This document shows positions 15,936 to 26,058 of a stretch of 64,000 nt of DNA, in pieces. The notes beneath the pieces were generated by a model. It was not told the DNA's origin, ran no database searches, and saw nothing but the letters and a program-made list of their open reading frames with translations. Source of the stretch: Alicyclobacillus sp. ALC3 (lineage in GTDB: Bacteria; Bacillota; Bacilli; Alicyclobacillales; Alicyclobacillaceae); NCBI RefSeq assembly GCF_028751195.1, contig NZ_CP066784.1, forward strand, positions 1,364,001 to 1,428,000, written 5' to 3'. The translations under genes were made by a program, and so were the position numbers. The first letter of the stretch is position 1; every line of letters begins with the position of its first letter.

Positions 15936-17015
15936 GTGGATGAGGACATTCGTTTGAACGTACCGCTGTTGCGCCGGAAAGTGCCCAACCTGACCAATGC
16001 TGCGAAAGCAGTTGGCCTTCGCCCTGCGACAGTCTCCAATCTGTGCACTGGCAAAATTCCGCTGGCTCGTGCTGAGATACGCACTCTGGTGACATTAGCC
16101 ACTTTAGCAGGGTGCTCACTCGACGAGTTAGTGATCAGAGGAGGGAAAACCGGGATGCTGGAATCCGGGATCAAAGTCTTAGACTTGTTTGCACCCTTGG
16201 TACGCGGTGGCACAATTGGGCTAGTGGCACGGACAAACGTGGGGCAATTGGTGCTAGTCCAAGAGTTGTTTCATCGGTTTCAACAACGGGATTACGCCAC
16301 AGTGTTCTGGTCGCCGTTCGCGCTCCATGAACTCACCGACTCGGACAATGTCCATCACGCCATCAAGGACCTGATGGACAGCGCCCAACTCACGGGAACT
16401 ACTTTGGACGAAATCTACTCTCTGATTGACCAGCGCCAGAGCGAGCATGACATCCTGCTTGCAGCGGACCGGCGCACGGTCCTGTCCGGCGGACTGTGGA
16501 CACTGAACGAGAAGCTCAACGAATTCGGTGCACGTCCGGTCACGACCATTTTGGTGGACGTGAGTGGCGAAGCCGCGGACGAAGACATACCGTACGGCCC
16601 ACTTGACACGTTACTTCGCTTCGACGTGAATCTTGTGACACGCTCACTCTATCCCGCAGTTGACCCCGTCACCTCCACCTCTGCCCTGCTAGAAGGTGCT
16701 CAGGCGGAGATGACTCACCTCACGATTCAACAGCGTGCCAAGAAACTGCTGCGCAGATACAAAGAATTGCGCTCACTCGTTGCAGCGTGGGGAGTCGATC
16801 GACTGTCAGACGTGGACCGGGTCACGTACCATCGTGGTGAACGGTTAGAGGCGTTCTTGTCTCAACCGTTTTATGTGGCAGAGCCATTTACACACCGTGA
16901 GGGAGTCTCCGTCCCGCTCGATGACGCGCTGAATGGAACGCGGCGGATTCTGGACGGTGTGGTCGACGACCACCCCGTGGAGGAATTTCTCTACACTGGC
17001 AAGCTCGAGTTCTAG
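15936..17015 (+). CDS. HTH protein fused to a degenerate F1-ATPase beta-like domain
   Basis: A 359-aa protein. Residues about 8-68 (LRRKVPNLTNAAKAVGLRPA, TVSNLCTGKIPL) look like an XRE-type helix-turn-helix. From 75 on it follows ATP synthase beta: LESGIKVLDLFAPLVRGG (75-92), LVLVQELF (105-112), LYPAVDPVTSTS (238-249), LLRRYKELRSLVAAWGVDRL (271-290), FLSQPFYVAEPFT (307-319), RRILDG (336-341). The Walker A loop, GGAGVGKT in the enzyme, is ARTNVGQL here, and GERTREG and the arginine-finger region are gone, so ATP hydrolysis is improbable. Tyr239 and Phe318, matching the adenine-holding aromatics of beta, remain. AAGGAGGG at 15921-15928 fixes the GTG start. Likely regulator of the TOMM locus; function not established. 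Confidence 0.8.
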   Translation: MDEDIRLNVPLLRRKVPNLTNAAKAVGLRPATVSNLCTGKIPLARAEIRTLVTLATLAGCSLDELVIRGGKTGMLESGIKVLDLFAPLVRGGTIGLVARTNVGQLVLVQELFHRFQQRDYATVFWSPFALHELTDSDNVHHAIKDLMDSAQLTGTTLDEIYSLIDQRQSEHDILLAADRRTVLSGGLWTLNEKLNEFGARPVTTILVDVSGEAADEDIPYGPLDTLLRFDVNLVTRSLYPAVDPVTSTSALLEGAQAEMTHLTIQQRAKKLLRRYKELRSLVAAWGVDRLSDVDRVTYHRGERLEAFLSQPFYVAEPFTHREGVSVPLDDALNGTRRILDGVVDDHPVEEFLYTGKLEF

Positions 17016-17049
17016 CGGCCGAAGTGGACTGCGACCTAGACTAGACGGC

Positions 17050-18228
17050 TTACAGGCTCGTTACATCAGTCTCTCGTTGCATGGCGTATGCCGGTTGTCC
17101 TGCCACTTGCGAGATGCGGCGAAGGAGTACGATCAGGTAGACGCCGGCGGCTAAGAACACAACTGCGGACAGCGACGCCAGCCAGCCGAGTGCGCGGGCA
17201 CCGACCAAGGCGCCGCCAGCGAATGAGCCGACTGATGTCCCGACGTTCGTGCCAAAGACGCGAACACCGAACATCTGCGAAAAGTCGGTCACAGGCGTCA
17301 ATTCTAGGAATGCCGCGTCAACAATCGGACCTGGAATCGACGTAGTCGCTGTGCGCGCCAGGTACAGTGCACTGTACGCGCCCGGACTGCGAGAGAAGGC
17401 GAGTCCGAGCGTAAGACCAATTGTGGCCACGTAACTAAGCCCCAGAGTGGAGTTGCGGCGGAACTTACGCAAGAGCGCGGAAACAAACAACGATCCGAGG
17501 GAGACCATGAATGTCCCTCCCGCCGCAACGACCGCTGTACCGTGTGTCGACATACCGAGCTGTCTGTGGATAATAATGGTCGCAAACTGATTGACGAGCG
17601 CCATGCCAATGCCAAACATGCAGGCGTACACCGACATCGCGAGGATGCGCCGCGATGGTCGCCGGAAAGCGGTGTGCGTCTTGGTGTCTCGCCCTTGTGT
17701 AAACAGGCGAATCGGCATGGCGGCAAGTGTGACCAGGGCGCCGACTACGACTGCAGTCCCGTAGCCGGACGCTGTGCTGACCCAGCCCGATGCCACGCTG
17801 CCAGCGCCAATAACAAAACTGTACAAGGCGACAAATTTGCTCAGAACACTCGCCATCTCTCGGTCGGAACTGAGTCTCTTCAAGACAACGTTCTCCGTGC
17901 TCATCAAAAGCGCTGCGCTGAGTCCTGTCACGATGGAGCCGACGGACCAGAGGAGCACAGTGTGAGTGAGCGCCGTGATGAGGTAACCGAGAGCCAAGCC
18001 AAAACTTGTCGCCTTCCATACCTTTGACGCCCCGATGTAATCCGCGACGGGCCCGAACAGCAGTGCACCGACGCCGCCGCAAAGCGCATTCAGTGCAAAC
18101 TGGAAGCCAACCATAGCGTCGCTAGCGCCGTGCGACACGTAGTAGAATGGCTGGGCATATTGGAATAGGCCAATCCCGATGTCGAGAATCACCTCACTGA
18201 CCAAATATAAAGCTAGGTCGCGTTTCAT
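17050..18228 (-). CDS. MFS transporter at the end of the TOMM locus
   Basis: A 392-aa polytopic protein with about 12 hydrophobic segments, beginning MKRDLALYLVSEVILDIGIG. The loop GPVADYIGASKVWK corresponds to MFS motif A. The reverse frame continues 120 codons beyond this point, but CAGGAGG just before the ATG at 18228 and the hydrophilic nature of the extension decide the start. Convergent with the HTH/F1-beta-like gene, 34 bp apart. Candidate exporter or self-immunity pump for the TOMM product by position only. A general drug or sugar-phosphate exporter is equally possible. Confidence 0.8.
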   Translation of the reverse strand: MKRDLALYLVSEVILDIGIGLFQYAQPFYYVSHGASDAMVGFQFALNALCGGVGALLFGPVADYIGASKVWKATSFGLALGYLITALTHTVLLWSVGSIVTGLSAALLMSTENVVLKRLSSDREMASVLSKFVALYSFVIGAGSVASGWVSTASGYGTAVVVGALVTLAAMPIRLFTQGRDTKTHTAFRRPSRRILAMSVYACMFGIGMALVNQFATIIIHRQLGMSTHGTAVVAAGGTFMVSLGSLFVSALLRKFRRNSTLGLSYVATIGLTLGLAFSRSPGAYSALYLARTATTSIPGPIVDAAFLELTPVTDFSQMFGVRVFGTNVGTSVGSFAGGALVGARALGWLASLSAVVFLAAGVYLIVLLRRISQVAGQPAYAMQRETDVTSL

Positions 18229-18449
18229 AGTTGCCTCCTGAAGCGAAATCCCCGGTTCTCGTAGTAAATCAACTATAACCGATAGCAGCCATTCTGATGA
18301 GTGCGAAATTATGGTGGTGTCGGACCGAACACGCGTGGCTCGTTTCATCGCATAACTGCAATTGAAATCAATATAATGAGACGAGTGCTTGACGTACTGG
18401 CGAAGGGATGTCGTGACGACCTCTGGCCACCAGAAGTGGGCCCGTCCCC

Positions 18450-18478
18450 TTGACGACGGAGGTGCCCCGTTATACACT
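18450..18478 (+). promoter_or_regulatory. katG promoter; divergent intergenic region 18229-18528
   Basis: TTGACG (18450-18455) and TACACT (18473-18478) are 17 bp apart. Just downstream lies an AT-rich run (18478-18508) with TTATTTATATTAAAT, which resembles a PerR box only weakly. The rest of the 300-bp gap between the MFS gene and katG shows no other clear signal. Confidence 0.5.
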
Positions 18479-18513
18479 TTATTTATATTAAATCTAAATC
18501 TAAACTTTGATAG

Positions 18514-20742
<2,229 letters not shown>

Positions 20743-20781
20743 AGCGACGACGCAAGTCCACGCAGTCTCTGCATTGTTCGA

Positions 20782-20812
20782 GAGCCCTCGTCTACAGTGA
20801 CGGGGGTTCTAG
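20782..20812 (+). terminator. katG terminator candidate
   Basis: GAGCCCTCGTC and GACGGGGGTTC pair over 11 positions (two G-T wobbles) around a 6-base loop, 40 bp after the katG stop. Only a short T-rich stretch follows. Confidence 0.5.
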
Positions 20813-20888
20813 TTATTCTCCCAAGTTTATCATTCATCCACGCATGTCCTTCGCAGTAAGAAGCCTGTCTGCATTGACTAATGGTGTG

Positions 20889-20916
20889 TTGACAAACACA
20901 CGACTAGGCCTTAAAT
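20889..20916 (+). promoter_or_regulatory. Promoter of the small orphan gene, with palindrome over -35
   Basis: TTGACA (20889-20894) and TTAAAT (20911-20916) are 16 bp apart. The -35 is embedded in TGTGTT-gaca-AACACA (20885-20900), a 6-bp inverted repeat that could be a repressor site. Confidence 0.5.
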
Positions 20917-20933
20917 GAAGGGTGGTGGGGAAT

Positions 20934-21164
20934 ATGAACACGCGGGAGAAATACAAGGTCATCACCGTCACGTTCGATAACCGCACAAATCGCGTCTTTT
21001 ACGTGAAGTACAAGAACGCGCATACGCGAATCAACACTGGAGAACTCGCTCGTGATGTGTTTACCACTCTTTTGGGCGCCGGCTACAAGCAGCGTGCGGC
21101 ACTGCGAGGAGACATCTACTCCGTGATTGGATTCACCAAGAAGTACCGCAGCGCGTCCTGCTAA
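20934..21164 (+). CDS. Hypothetical small protein
   Basis: A 76-aa basic protein, MNTREKYKVITVTFDN onward, ending in KKYRSASC. It has no signal peptide, membrane segment or known motif that I recognise. Predicted strands alternate with short helices (VITVTFD, VFYVKYK, ELARDVFTTLLGAGY). A plausible promoter lies upstream and a GGTGGTGGGG run precedes the ATG. It lies between katG and the convergent ABC exporter genes, so no operon partner gives a clue. The lone Cys at the C-terminus is notable, but the composition does not resemble a TOMM precursor. Confidence 0.6.
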   Translation: MNTREKYKVITVTFDNRTNRVFYVKYKNAHTRINTGELARDVFTTLLGAGYKQRAALRGDIYSVIGFTKKYRSASC

Positions 21165-21239
21165 GGCCAAGAGAGTTGCAAGCGACGGGGCGTCCCCAAG
21201 GCATGTTGAGGCCTGAAGGGATGCCACCGCCACTTCTGG

Positions 21240-22886
21240 TCAAGGCGTCCAAATGCGTCTCCCTCGACGCTCCATCCCCCCACTCCAAACCAGCGCGTTT
21301 AAGAGAATTAGAATCCCCGCATACACGTACACACCGAACGGAATCAGGGTACTAACAAAGTGTACGGCGACGAAAATCAGAATCAACAAAATGAGAATCG
21401 GTACGATGTAGCGGTCCGCCGCTGGAGTCGTTTCAAACGGTCGCGAAAAGGGTAACCCTTTCTCCAAAAAGTGAAAGCTAATCACAGTGTAGACTCCGAT
21501 GCTCAGACCCACAATGACCAGTTGCGGCACCACTCGCCAGCCAAAGATGAGCGTGAACACGACGCCATCAATCAGGTAGATGGGAAGAAACAGCCGCACC
21601 AGAGCAGCTTTCACAGTTCCCCGATAGACGGACGACAAACGTTCTACTGGGGTTACCTCGTAAATCCAGGCCGCCTTGTACTGACTAGAGTGTTTCAACA
21701 TCATCAAGAAAGTCGGCACCACCAGGCTGATTGCGTAAATAAACAGATACGCCTTCCCGGAAGCCAGCGAGTGCCCTCCGCCTGAAAAGGCTGGGTTGAG
21801 CAGGAAGATAAACGGAAACACAAGAGCAAGGCCGACTGATGGGTAAACTTTCAGTTTGAAATCCCGCTCTTTTCCCATCATCCACGAACTGAACTGAAAA
21901 AACGTTTGCTCCTCTTGACTTCTGCAAAGAAGTCGAGAAACGAACGGGATCAGCCTAGACTGCCGCTCCCTTTGTTTTGCGCTGTTTGCGAGTTTTTCAA
22001 GCCGTCTCTCAAACGTTGGTAACAGCCGAATATAGAGACCTAGCAAGGCAGTAGGCACCAAGACTGACAAAATCGAGAGCACGACGATTTCGCCTCCCTG
22101 GTGTCCACTTTGGAGCCATGTAAATGCTGCGCCAAACCAGATAGGTGGGACAACGACCTGCCACCAAGCGGTGTGGAACGCGATGTGCCGATTCAGGAGT
22201 GCAAAGGACCGCCCAACAAGTTGATAGCCGACGATCATAACAATCGACAGCGCTATCTGTACGTAATTGATGATGTCCTTCAATCGCTCACCGTCAAAGG
22301 CGTTGAGAATAACCAAGTAGAGAAGGGCAGTAAACACCAACACAAACATGTCCATCAAGATGATCATGAGGACAAACAGCAGAAAGAACACGAAACCATG
22401 TCGCAACAAAGCGACGATGAGTCCGGGGGCTGCGAGCGTGCCAGTCAACATAGAGAGGTACATTGTGACGTGAATGGCCCGGGCAAAACTAAGCGTGCGC
22501 GCAGGGACCGGTTTTGTAGCGATGATGGAAATGTCGCGAACATCGAGCAACACGGCGGCGAAGTCCGAGATCATCGACATCATGGCGAGGAACATCAAGA
22601 TGGCAAAAGATGTGCTCATCTGAAACAGGTAGGTCTGATTCATCAGAACAAACGGAATCAGAACCAGCCCCAGAAAGGCGTACAGCCAAAGGGACCGGAC
22701 AAAGCGGTTGCTGTCCTCGTCGAGTGGCTTCTTACGTCGCGCGTTTCGCATGATGGTCGGCACCCTGCGGGTATCCATGGTGAGTTTGACCTGCAGGATG
22801 TCTCGCAACAGCGGGTAGTCACAGCCCAATTGCTCGAAAATTTTGCTGAACCGGTCCAACAGCCGTAGAGACAGGAACTCTTTCAT
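21240..22886 (-). CDS. ABC transporter permease
   Basis: A 548-aa integral membrane protein with several hydrophobic segments in two groups (about 65-260 and 360-540) separated by a charged loop. It begins MKEFLSLRLLDRFSKIFEQL. I do not recognise a named subfamily; the arrangement resembles ABC-2 type exporters with a large cytoplasmic insert. Its ATG overlaps the stop of the ATP-binding gene by four bases, so the pair form one transporter. It could export the TOMM peptide, another peptide, or be unrelated; nothing in the sequence decides. Confidence 0.8.
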   Translation of the reverse strand: MKEFLSLRLLDRFSKIFEQLGCDYPLLRDILQVKLTMDTRRVPTIMRNARRKKPLDEDSNRFVRSLWLYAFLGLVLIPFVLMNQTYLFQMSTSFAILMFLAMMSMISDFAAVLLDVRDISIIATKPVPARTLSFARAIHVTMYLSMLTGTLAAPGLIVALLRHGFVFFLLFVLMIILMDMFVLVFTALLYLVILNAFDGERLKDIINYVQIALSIVMIVGYQLVGRSFALLNRHIAFHTAWWQVVVPPIWFGAAFTWLQSGHQGGEIVVLSILSVLVPTALLGLYIRLLPTFERRLEKLANSAKQRERQSRLIPFVSRLLCRSQEEQTFFQFSSWMMGKERDFKLKVYPSVGLALVFPFIFLLNPAFSGGGHSLASGKAYLFIYAISLVVPTFLMMLKHSSQYKAAWIYEVTPVERLSSVYRGTVKAALVRLFLPIYLIDGVVFTLIFGWRVVPQLVIVGLSIGVYTVISFHFLEKGLPFSRPFETTPAADRYIVPILILLILIFVAVHFVSTLIPFGVYVYAGILILLNALVWSGGMERRGRRIWTP

Positions 22887-23674
22887 CGAGACACCTCTTC
22901 GACTGTCGACACAAACCGGGCTGCGATATCTGTGTGTTCGTGGAAACCCGTGATGTCATTAAAAACTTCCTCCAGCGACCGCTCACTGGCTTGTGCAGAC
23001 AATTCCTCAAAAGTCCCATCCGCAACAACCAGGCCGTCGTTTAAGAGAACGATTCGGTTGCTGATTTTCTCCACAACTTCCATGATGTGAGATGAGTAGA
23101 AGATCGTTTTTCCTTTGGCTGCAAGTTGAGTCAAAATGTCTTTCACCACACTGACACTGTTGGCATCGAGGCCACTTAGCGGTTCGTCGAGGAAAAGGAT
23201 ATCGGGGTTGTGCAGTAGACTAGATATCAACAGGACTTTCTGACGCATTCCTTTAGAATACGAGGACAGCCGACTGTTGTACGCAGAGCTGAGGTCGAGA
23301 ATCCCCATCAGGGCGCGCGCCTTCCGTTCGGCAGTCTTGGGGTCAATCCCGTACAGCCTGCCAATGAACGTTAAATACTCGCCTGCCGTCAGAGCGTCGT
23401 AGATTTCTGCTGTCTCCGGGACGTAGCCAATTCTTCGTTTGTACGTCAGTTCGCCATCCTCGAGCGTCTGCCCGAAAATGCGGATCTCGCCGAGGTAGTC
23501 CTTGACAAGCCCCAGAACAGATTTGATGGTGGTGCTCTTCCCCGCGCCGTTCGGTCCAATGTAGCCGATGATTTGCCCGCGTTCCACATTTAGGTTGACG
23601 CCTTTGAGAACCACATTGGTCCCAAACACAACGCGCAAGTCGCGGATGGACACGGCAATATTCGTCTCTGACAA
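22883..23674 (-). CDS. ABC transporter ATP-binding protein
   Basis: A 263-aa nucleotide-binding subunit. Walker A GPNGAGKST is at 40-48, the signature is SYSKGMRQ, Walker B is ILFLDEP followed by LSGLD, and the switch histidine is in YSSHIMEV. It resembles the CcmA/drug-export group of ABC proteins. The open frame extends 69 codons further, overlapping the ABC-F gene, but the homologous region starts at SETNIAVSIRDLRVVFG and a GGGG run sits seven bases before the TTG at 23674, so that start is preferred. Coupled to the permease downstream (ATGA overlap). Confidence 0.88.
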   Translation of the reverse strand: MSETNIAVSIRDLRVVFGTNVVLKGVNLNVERGQIIGYIGPNGAGKSTTIKSVLGLVKDYLGEIRIFGQTLEDGELTYKRRIGYVPETAEIYDALTAGEYLTFIGRLYGIDPKTAERKARALMGILDLSSAYNSRLSSYSKGMRQKVLLISSLLHNPDILFLDEPLSGLDANSVSVVKDILTQLAAKGKTIFYSSHIMEVVEKISNRIVLLNDGLVVADGTFEELSAQASERSLEEVFNDITGFHEHTDIAARFVSTVEEVSR

Positions 23675-23837
23675 GGTGAAACCCCATTTCTTGGTCCGAA
23701 TGAAAGACCGGAAATAATAGGTATGGAAACAAGATGATTGTGCGAATTCGTACCTCTGTCCACCCTGATGGTTCGCCTTGTAGAGCGCCTGATCGGCAAT
23801 CATCCACCTCAGTTTACCAATCAACGGTTCCTGGGGT

Positions 23838-25772
23838 CTACTTAGGATTCCGACTTCGTTCAATTTCCTCCGCTCGCTCACTCAAGTAGGCCCAACGGTC
23901 GAACAACTCGCTTAGGCGGGCTTCAAGCGACTGTTGTTCCGCGAACAAGCCCTGCAAGCGACCGACATCTACGCCAGTCTGTTCCATCTGGCGACTGACT
24001 TCAGCGAGAGCCGCATCCGCCTCTGCAATCCGGCCCTCGATCTCGTCATATTCCTTTTGCTCCTTGTATGTAAACTTGAGCGTGACCCGCTCCTTGCTCT
24101 CACCTCTCGTACTCCCCACGCTGCGCAATTCACGTTTCGCGGGCGGGCTGGCGGGGTCTGCGAACTCCGTTTGGTCATCCGCTCGCTTCGCTGCGTAATC
24201 GGAGTAGTTCCCCGTGTACACCGAGACTCGTCCGCCGCCTGTGCAGTCAAATACCTTTTCGACCACATTGTCGAGGAAATAGCGGTCATGAGAAACGACG
24301 ATGACTGCTCCGCGAAAGTCGGCGAGAAACGCCTCGAGCACTGTAAGTGTGGGAATATCAAGGTCATTTGTCGGCTCATCTAAGAGCAAAACGTTTGGCG
24401 CGGAAACTAAGGTCTTGAGCAGAGCGAGTCGGCGCTTCTCGCCACCCGACAGTTTGTTGATGGGCGTCCACTGAAGCGAGGCTGGAAACAGAAAACGCTC
24501 GAGCATCTGCGAGACCGACACCATCTCTCCATCCGCAGTCCCGATATATTCTGCACTTTCCCGAATGTACTCAATGGCCCGCTGACTCCCGTTGAGTTCT
24601 TCGTGCTCTTGAGAGAAGTAACCGATTTTTACTGTGGACCCGAACGACACAGACCCGCTATCTGGTGGAAGTCGATCCGCCATCAATTTGAGCAGCGTGG
24701 ACTTTCCGCTGCCGTTTGAACCGACGATGCCAATTCGATCCCCACGCAACACGATATAGCTGAACTCGTCGACCACCGCAACTTCGTCGAAATGCTTGGT
24801 CACGTGGTCGAGTTCAATCACCTTGTTGCCCAACCGTGATCGAGCGATTGAAACATCAAGCGTCTGGGCCGCTTCGCTCGGTCGCCGTTCGAGGATTTCA
24901 TAGTAACGCTCCGTTCGCGCCTTCTGCTTGGTGCCACGTGCCTTAGGGCCGCGTTTAATCCACTCGAGTTCGTTGCGCAAGAAGTTTTGCCGCTTCTCTT
25001 CTGATGCAAGCGCCTGCTCTTCTCGCTCCAGCTTGGTCTGTAAAAACGTGTCGTAGTTGCCGACGTACTGAAAGAGTTTCGCCCGTTCCAGTTCGAAAAT
25101 GCGGTTGACGACTCTGTCCAAAAAGTAACGGTCATGCGTGACCATAAACAGAGCACCACTGCGCTTCTGCAGATACGACTCGAGCCAAGCAACGCGCTCG
25201 TTGTCGATATGGTTGGTCGGTTCGTCAAGCACAAGCAGGTCAGACGGCTGAATCAGGGCGCGAGCAAGCGCGACCCGCTTTCGCTGGCCCCCAGACAACG
25301 TCCCCACTTTTGCCTGGTAATCAAAGATGCCAAGCTGTGTCAGGATGGTTTTGGCTTCGTGTTCGAGTTGCCACGCGCCTTGCTCATCTAATTGTGCCTG
25401 CAGCGCAATCAGTGTAGCCTCATCGCCTTCGGAATGTCGTCCAGCCTCAACCGAGCTCAAGACCTGCTCATATGCCCGCAGCAACCGCATGACGGGCAAG
25501 TCACCGTTAAACACCTGGTCGAGAACAGTGCCTTCGGCATCGAATACAGGCTCCTGAGGGAGATAGTGAACCGTCAGCCTACTGCCCAGGGTCACGGTAC
25601 CCGATTCTGGAGAATCCAGTCCGGCCACAATCTTCAACAAGGTCGATTTCCCTGCCCCGTTCACTCCAATGAGCCCAATCCGGTCCCCCCCGTCGATCCC
25701 GAAGGTGATTTGGTCAAATAAGGTCTTCTCACCGTAGCTTTTGGATATTTCGCTTGCTGATAAGATGTTCAT
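23838..25772 (-). CDS. ABC-F ATPase (Uup/YfmR-like)
   Basis: A 644-aa soluble protein with two ABC domains. ABC-F proteins bind the ribosome E site and relieve stalled or proline-rich translation, or give antibiotic resistance. The first domain has GVNGAGKST near 37 and the signature LSGGQRKR; the second has GSNGSGKST and LSGGEKRR. A long charged linker (about 230-290) joins them. The C-terminal 80 residues, rich in Glu, Lys and Arg and ending ERAEEIERSRNPK, form a predicted coiled coil as in Uup. There are no membrane segments. It may be cotranscribed with the ABC exporter, 163 bp upstream of it. Resistance to the peptide product is possible but not shown. Confidence 0.92.
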   Translation of the reverse strand: MNILSASEISKSYGEKTLFDQITFGIDGGDRIGLIGVNGAGKSTLLKIVAGLDSPESGTVTLGSRLTVHYLPQEPVFDAEGTVLDQVFNGDLPVMRLLRAYEQVLSSVEAGRHSEGDEATLIALQAQLDEQGAWQLEHEAKTILTQLGIFDYQAKVGTLSGGQRKRVALARALIQPSDLLVLDEPTNHIDNERVAWLESYLQKRSGALFMVTHDRYFLDRVVNRIFELERAKLFQYVGNYDTFLQTKLEREEQALASEEKRQNFLRNELEWIKRGPKARGTKQKARTERYYEILERRPSEAAQTLDVSIARSRLGNKVIELDHVTKHFDEVAVVDEFSYIVLRGDRIGIVGSNGSGKSTLLKLMADRLPPDSGSVSFGSTVKIGYFSQEHEELNGSQRAIEYIRESAEYIGTADGEMVSVSQMLERFLFPASLQWTPINKLSGGEKRRLALLKTLVSAPNVLLLDEPTNDLDIPTLTVLEAFLADFRGAVIVVSHDRYFLDNVVEKVFDCTGGGRVSVYTGNYSDYAAKRADDQTEFADPASPPAKRELRSVGSTRGESKERVTLKFTYKEQKEYDEIEGRIAEADAALAEVSRQMEQTGVDVGRLQGLFAEQQSLEARLSELFDRWAYLSERAEEIERSRNPK

Positions 25773-26058
25773 CTTTGCCTACCCCGCTCGCCGTGTCAGT
25801 GTACTGATTCCACGATATCAAACCGGAAGAGGGGTTGCACGCCCAAGTGAGGAACGACTTTGTACCTTGTGCTGTCCACACCGATTCGCTACGTTGCGCA
25901 TGACATCCATAGTCTTTGGGCTGAACCCTTTAGTTTCGTTCTCCCCGTTAGAACCTCGACTTCCAATTCGTTTTGTTCTACAGGCACCCACGACTGAGTA
26001 TTTTTCTTATACATAAGGCGTGTAAATCTGTCAGTTACACAGAAACGTGGGGAGTCTA

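Noticed and set aside
18478..18508. PerR box in the katG leader
   Set aside because: TTATTTATATTAAAT matches the PerR consensus too poorly to call; it may just be AT-rich leader.
20934..21164. Small orphan protein as a second TOMM precursor
   Set aside because: It has a single cysteine, no repeated Cys/Ser/Thr core and no leader-like motif.
22101..22868. 255-aa plus-strand frame with many His, Asp and Gln residues
   Set aside because: Antisense to the ABC permease; composition is what reverse reading of a hydrophobic membrane gene gives.
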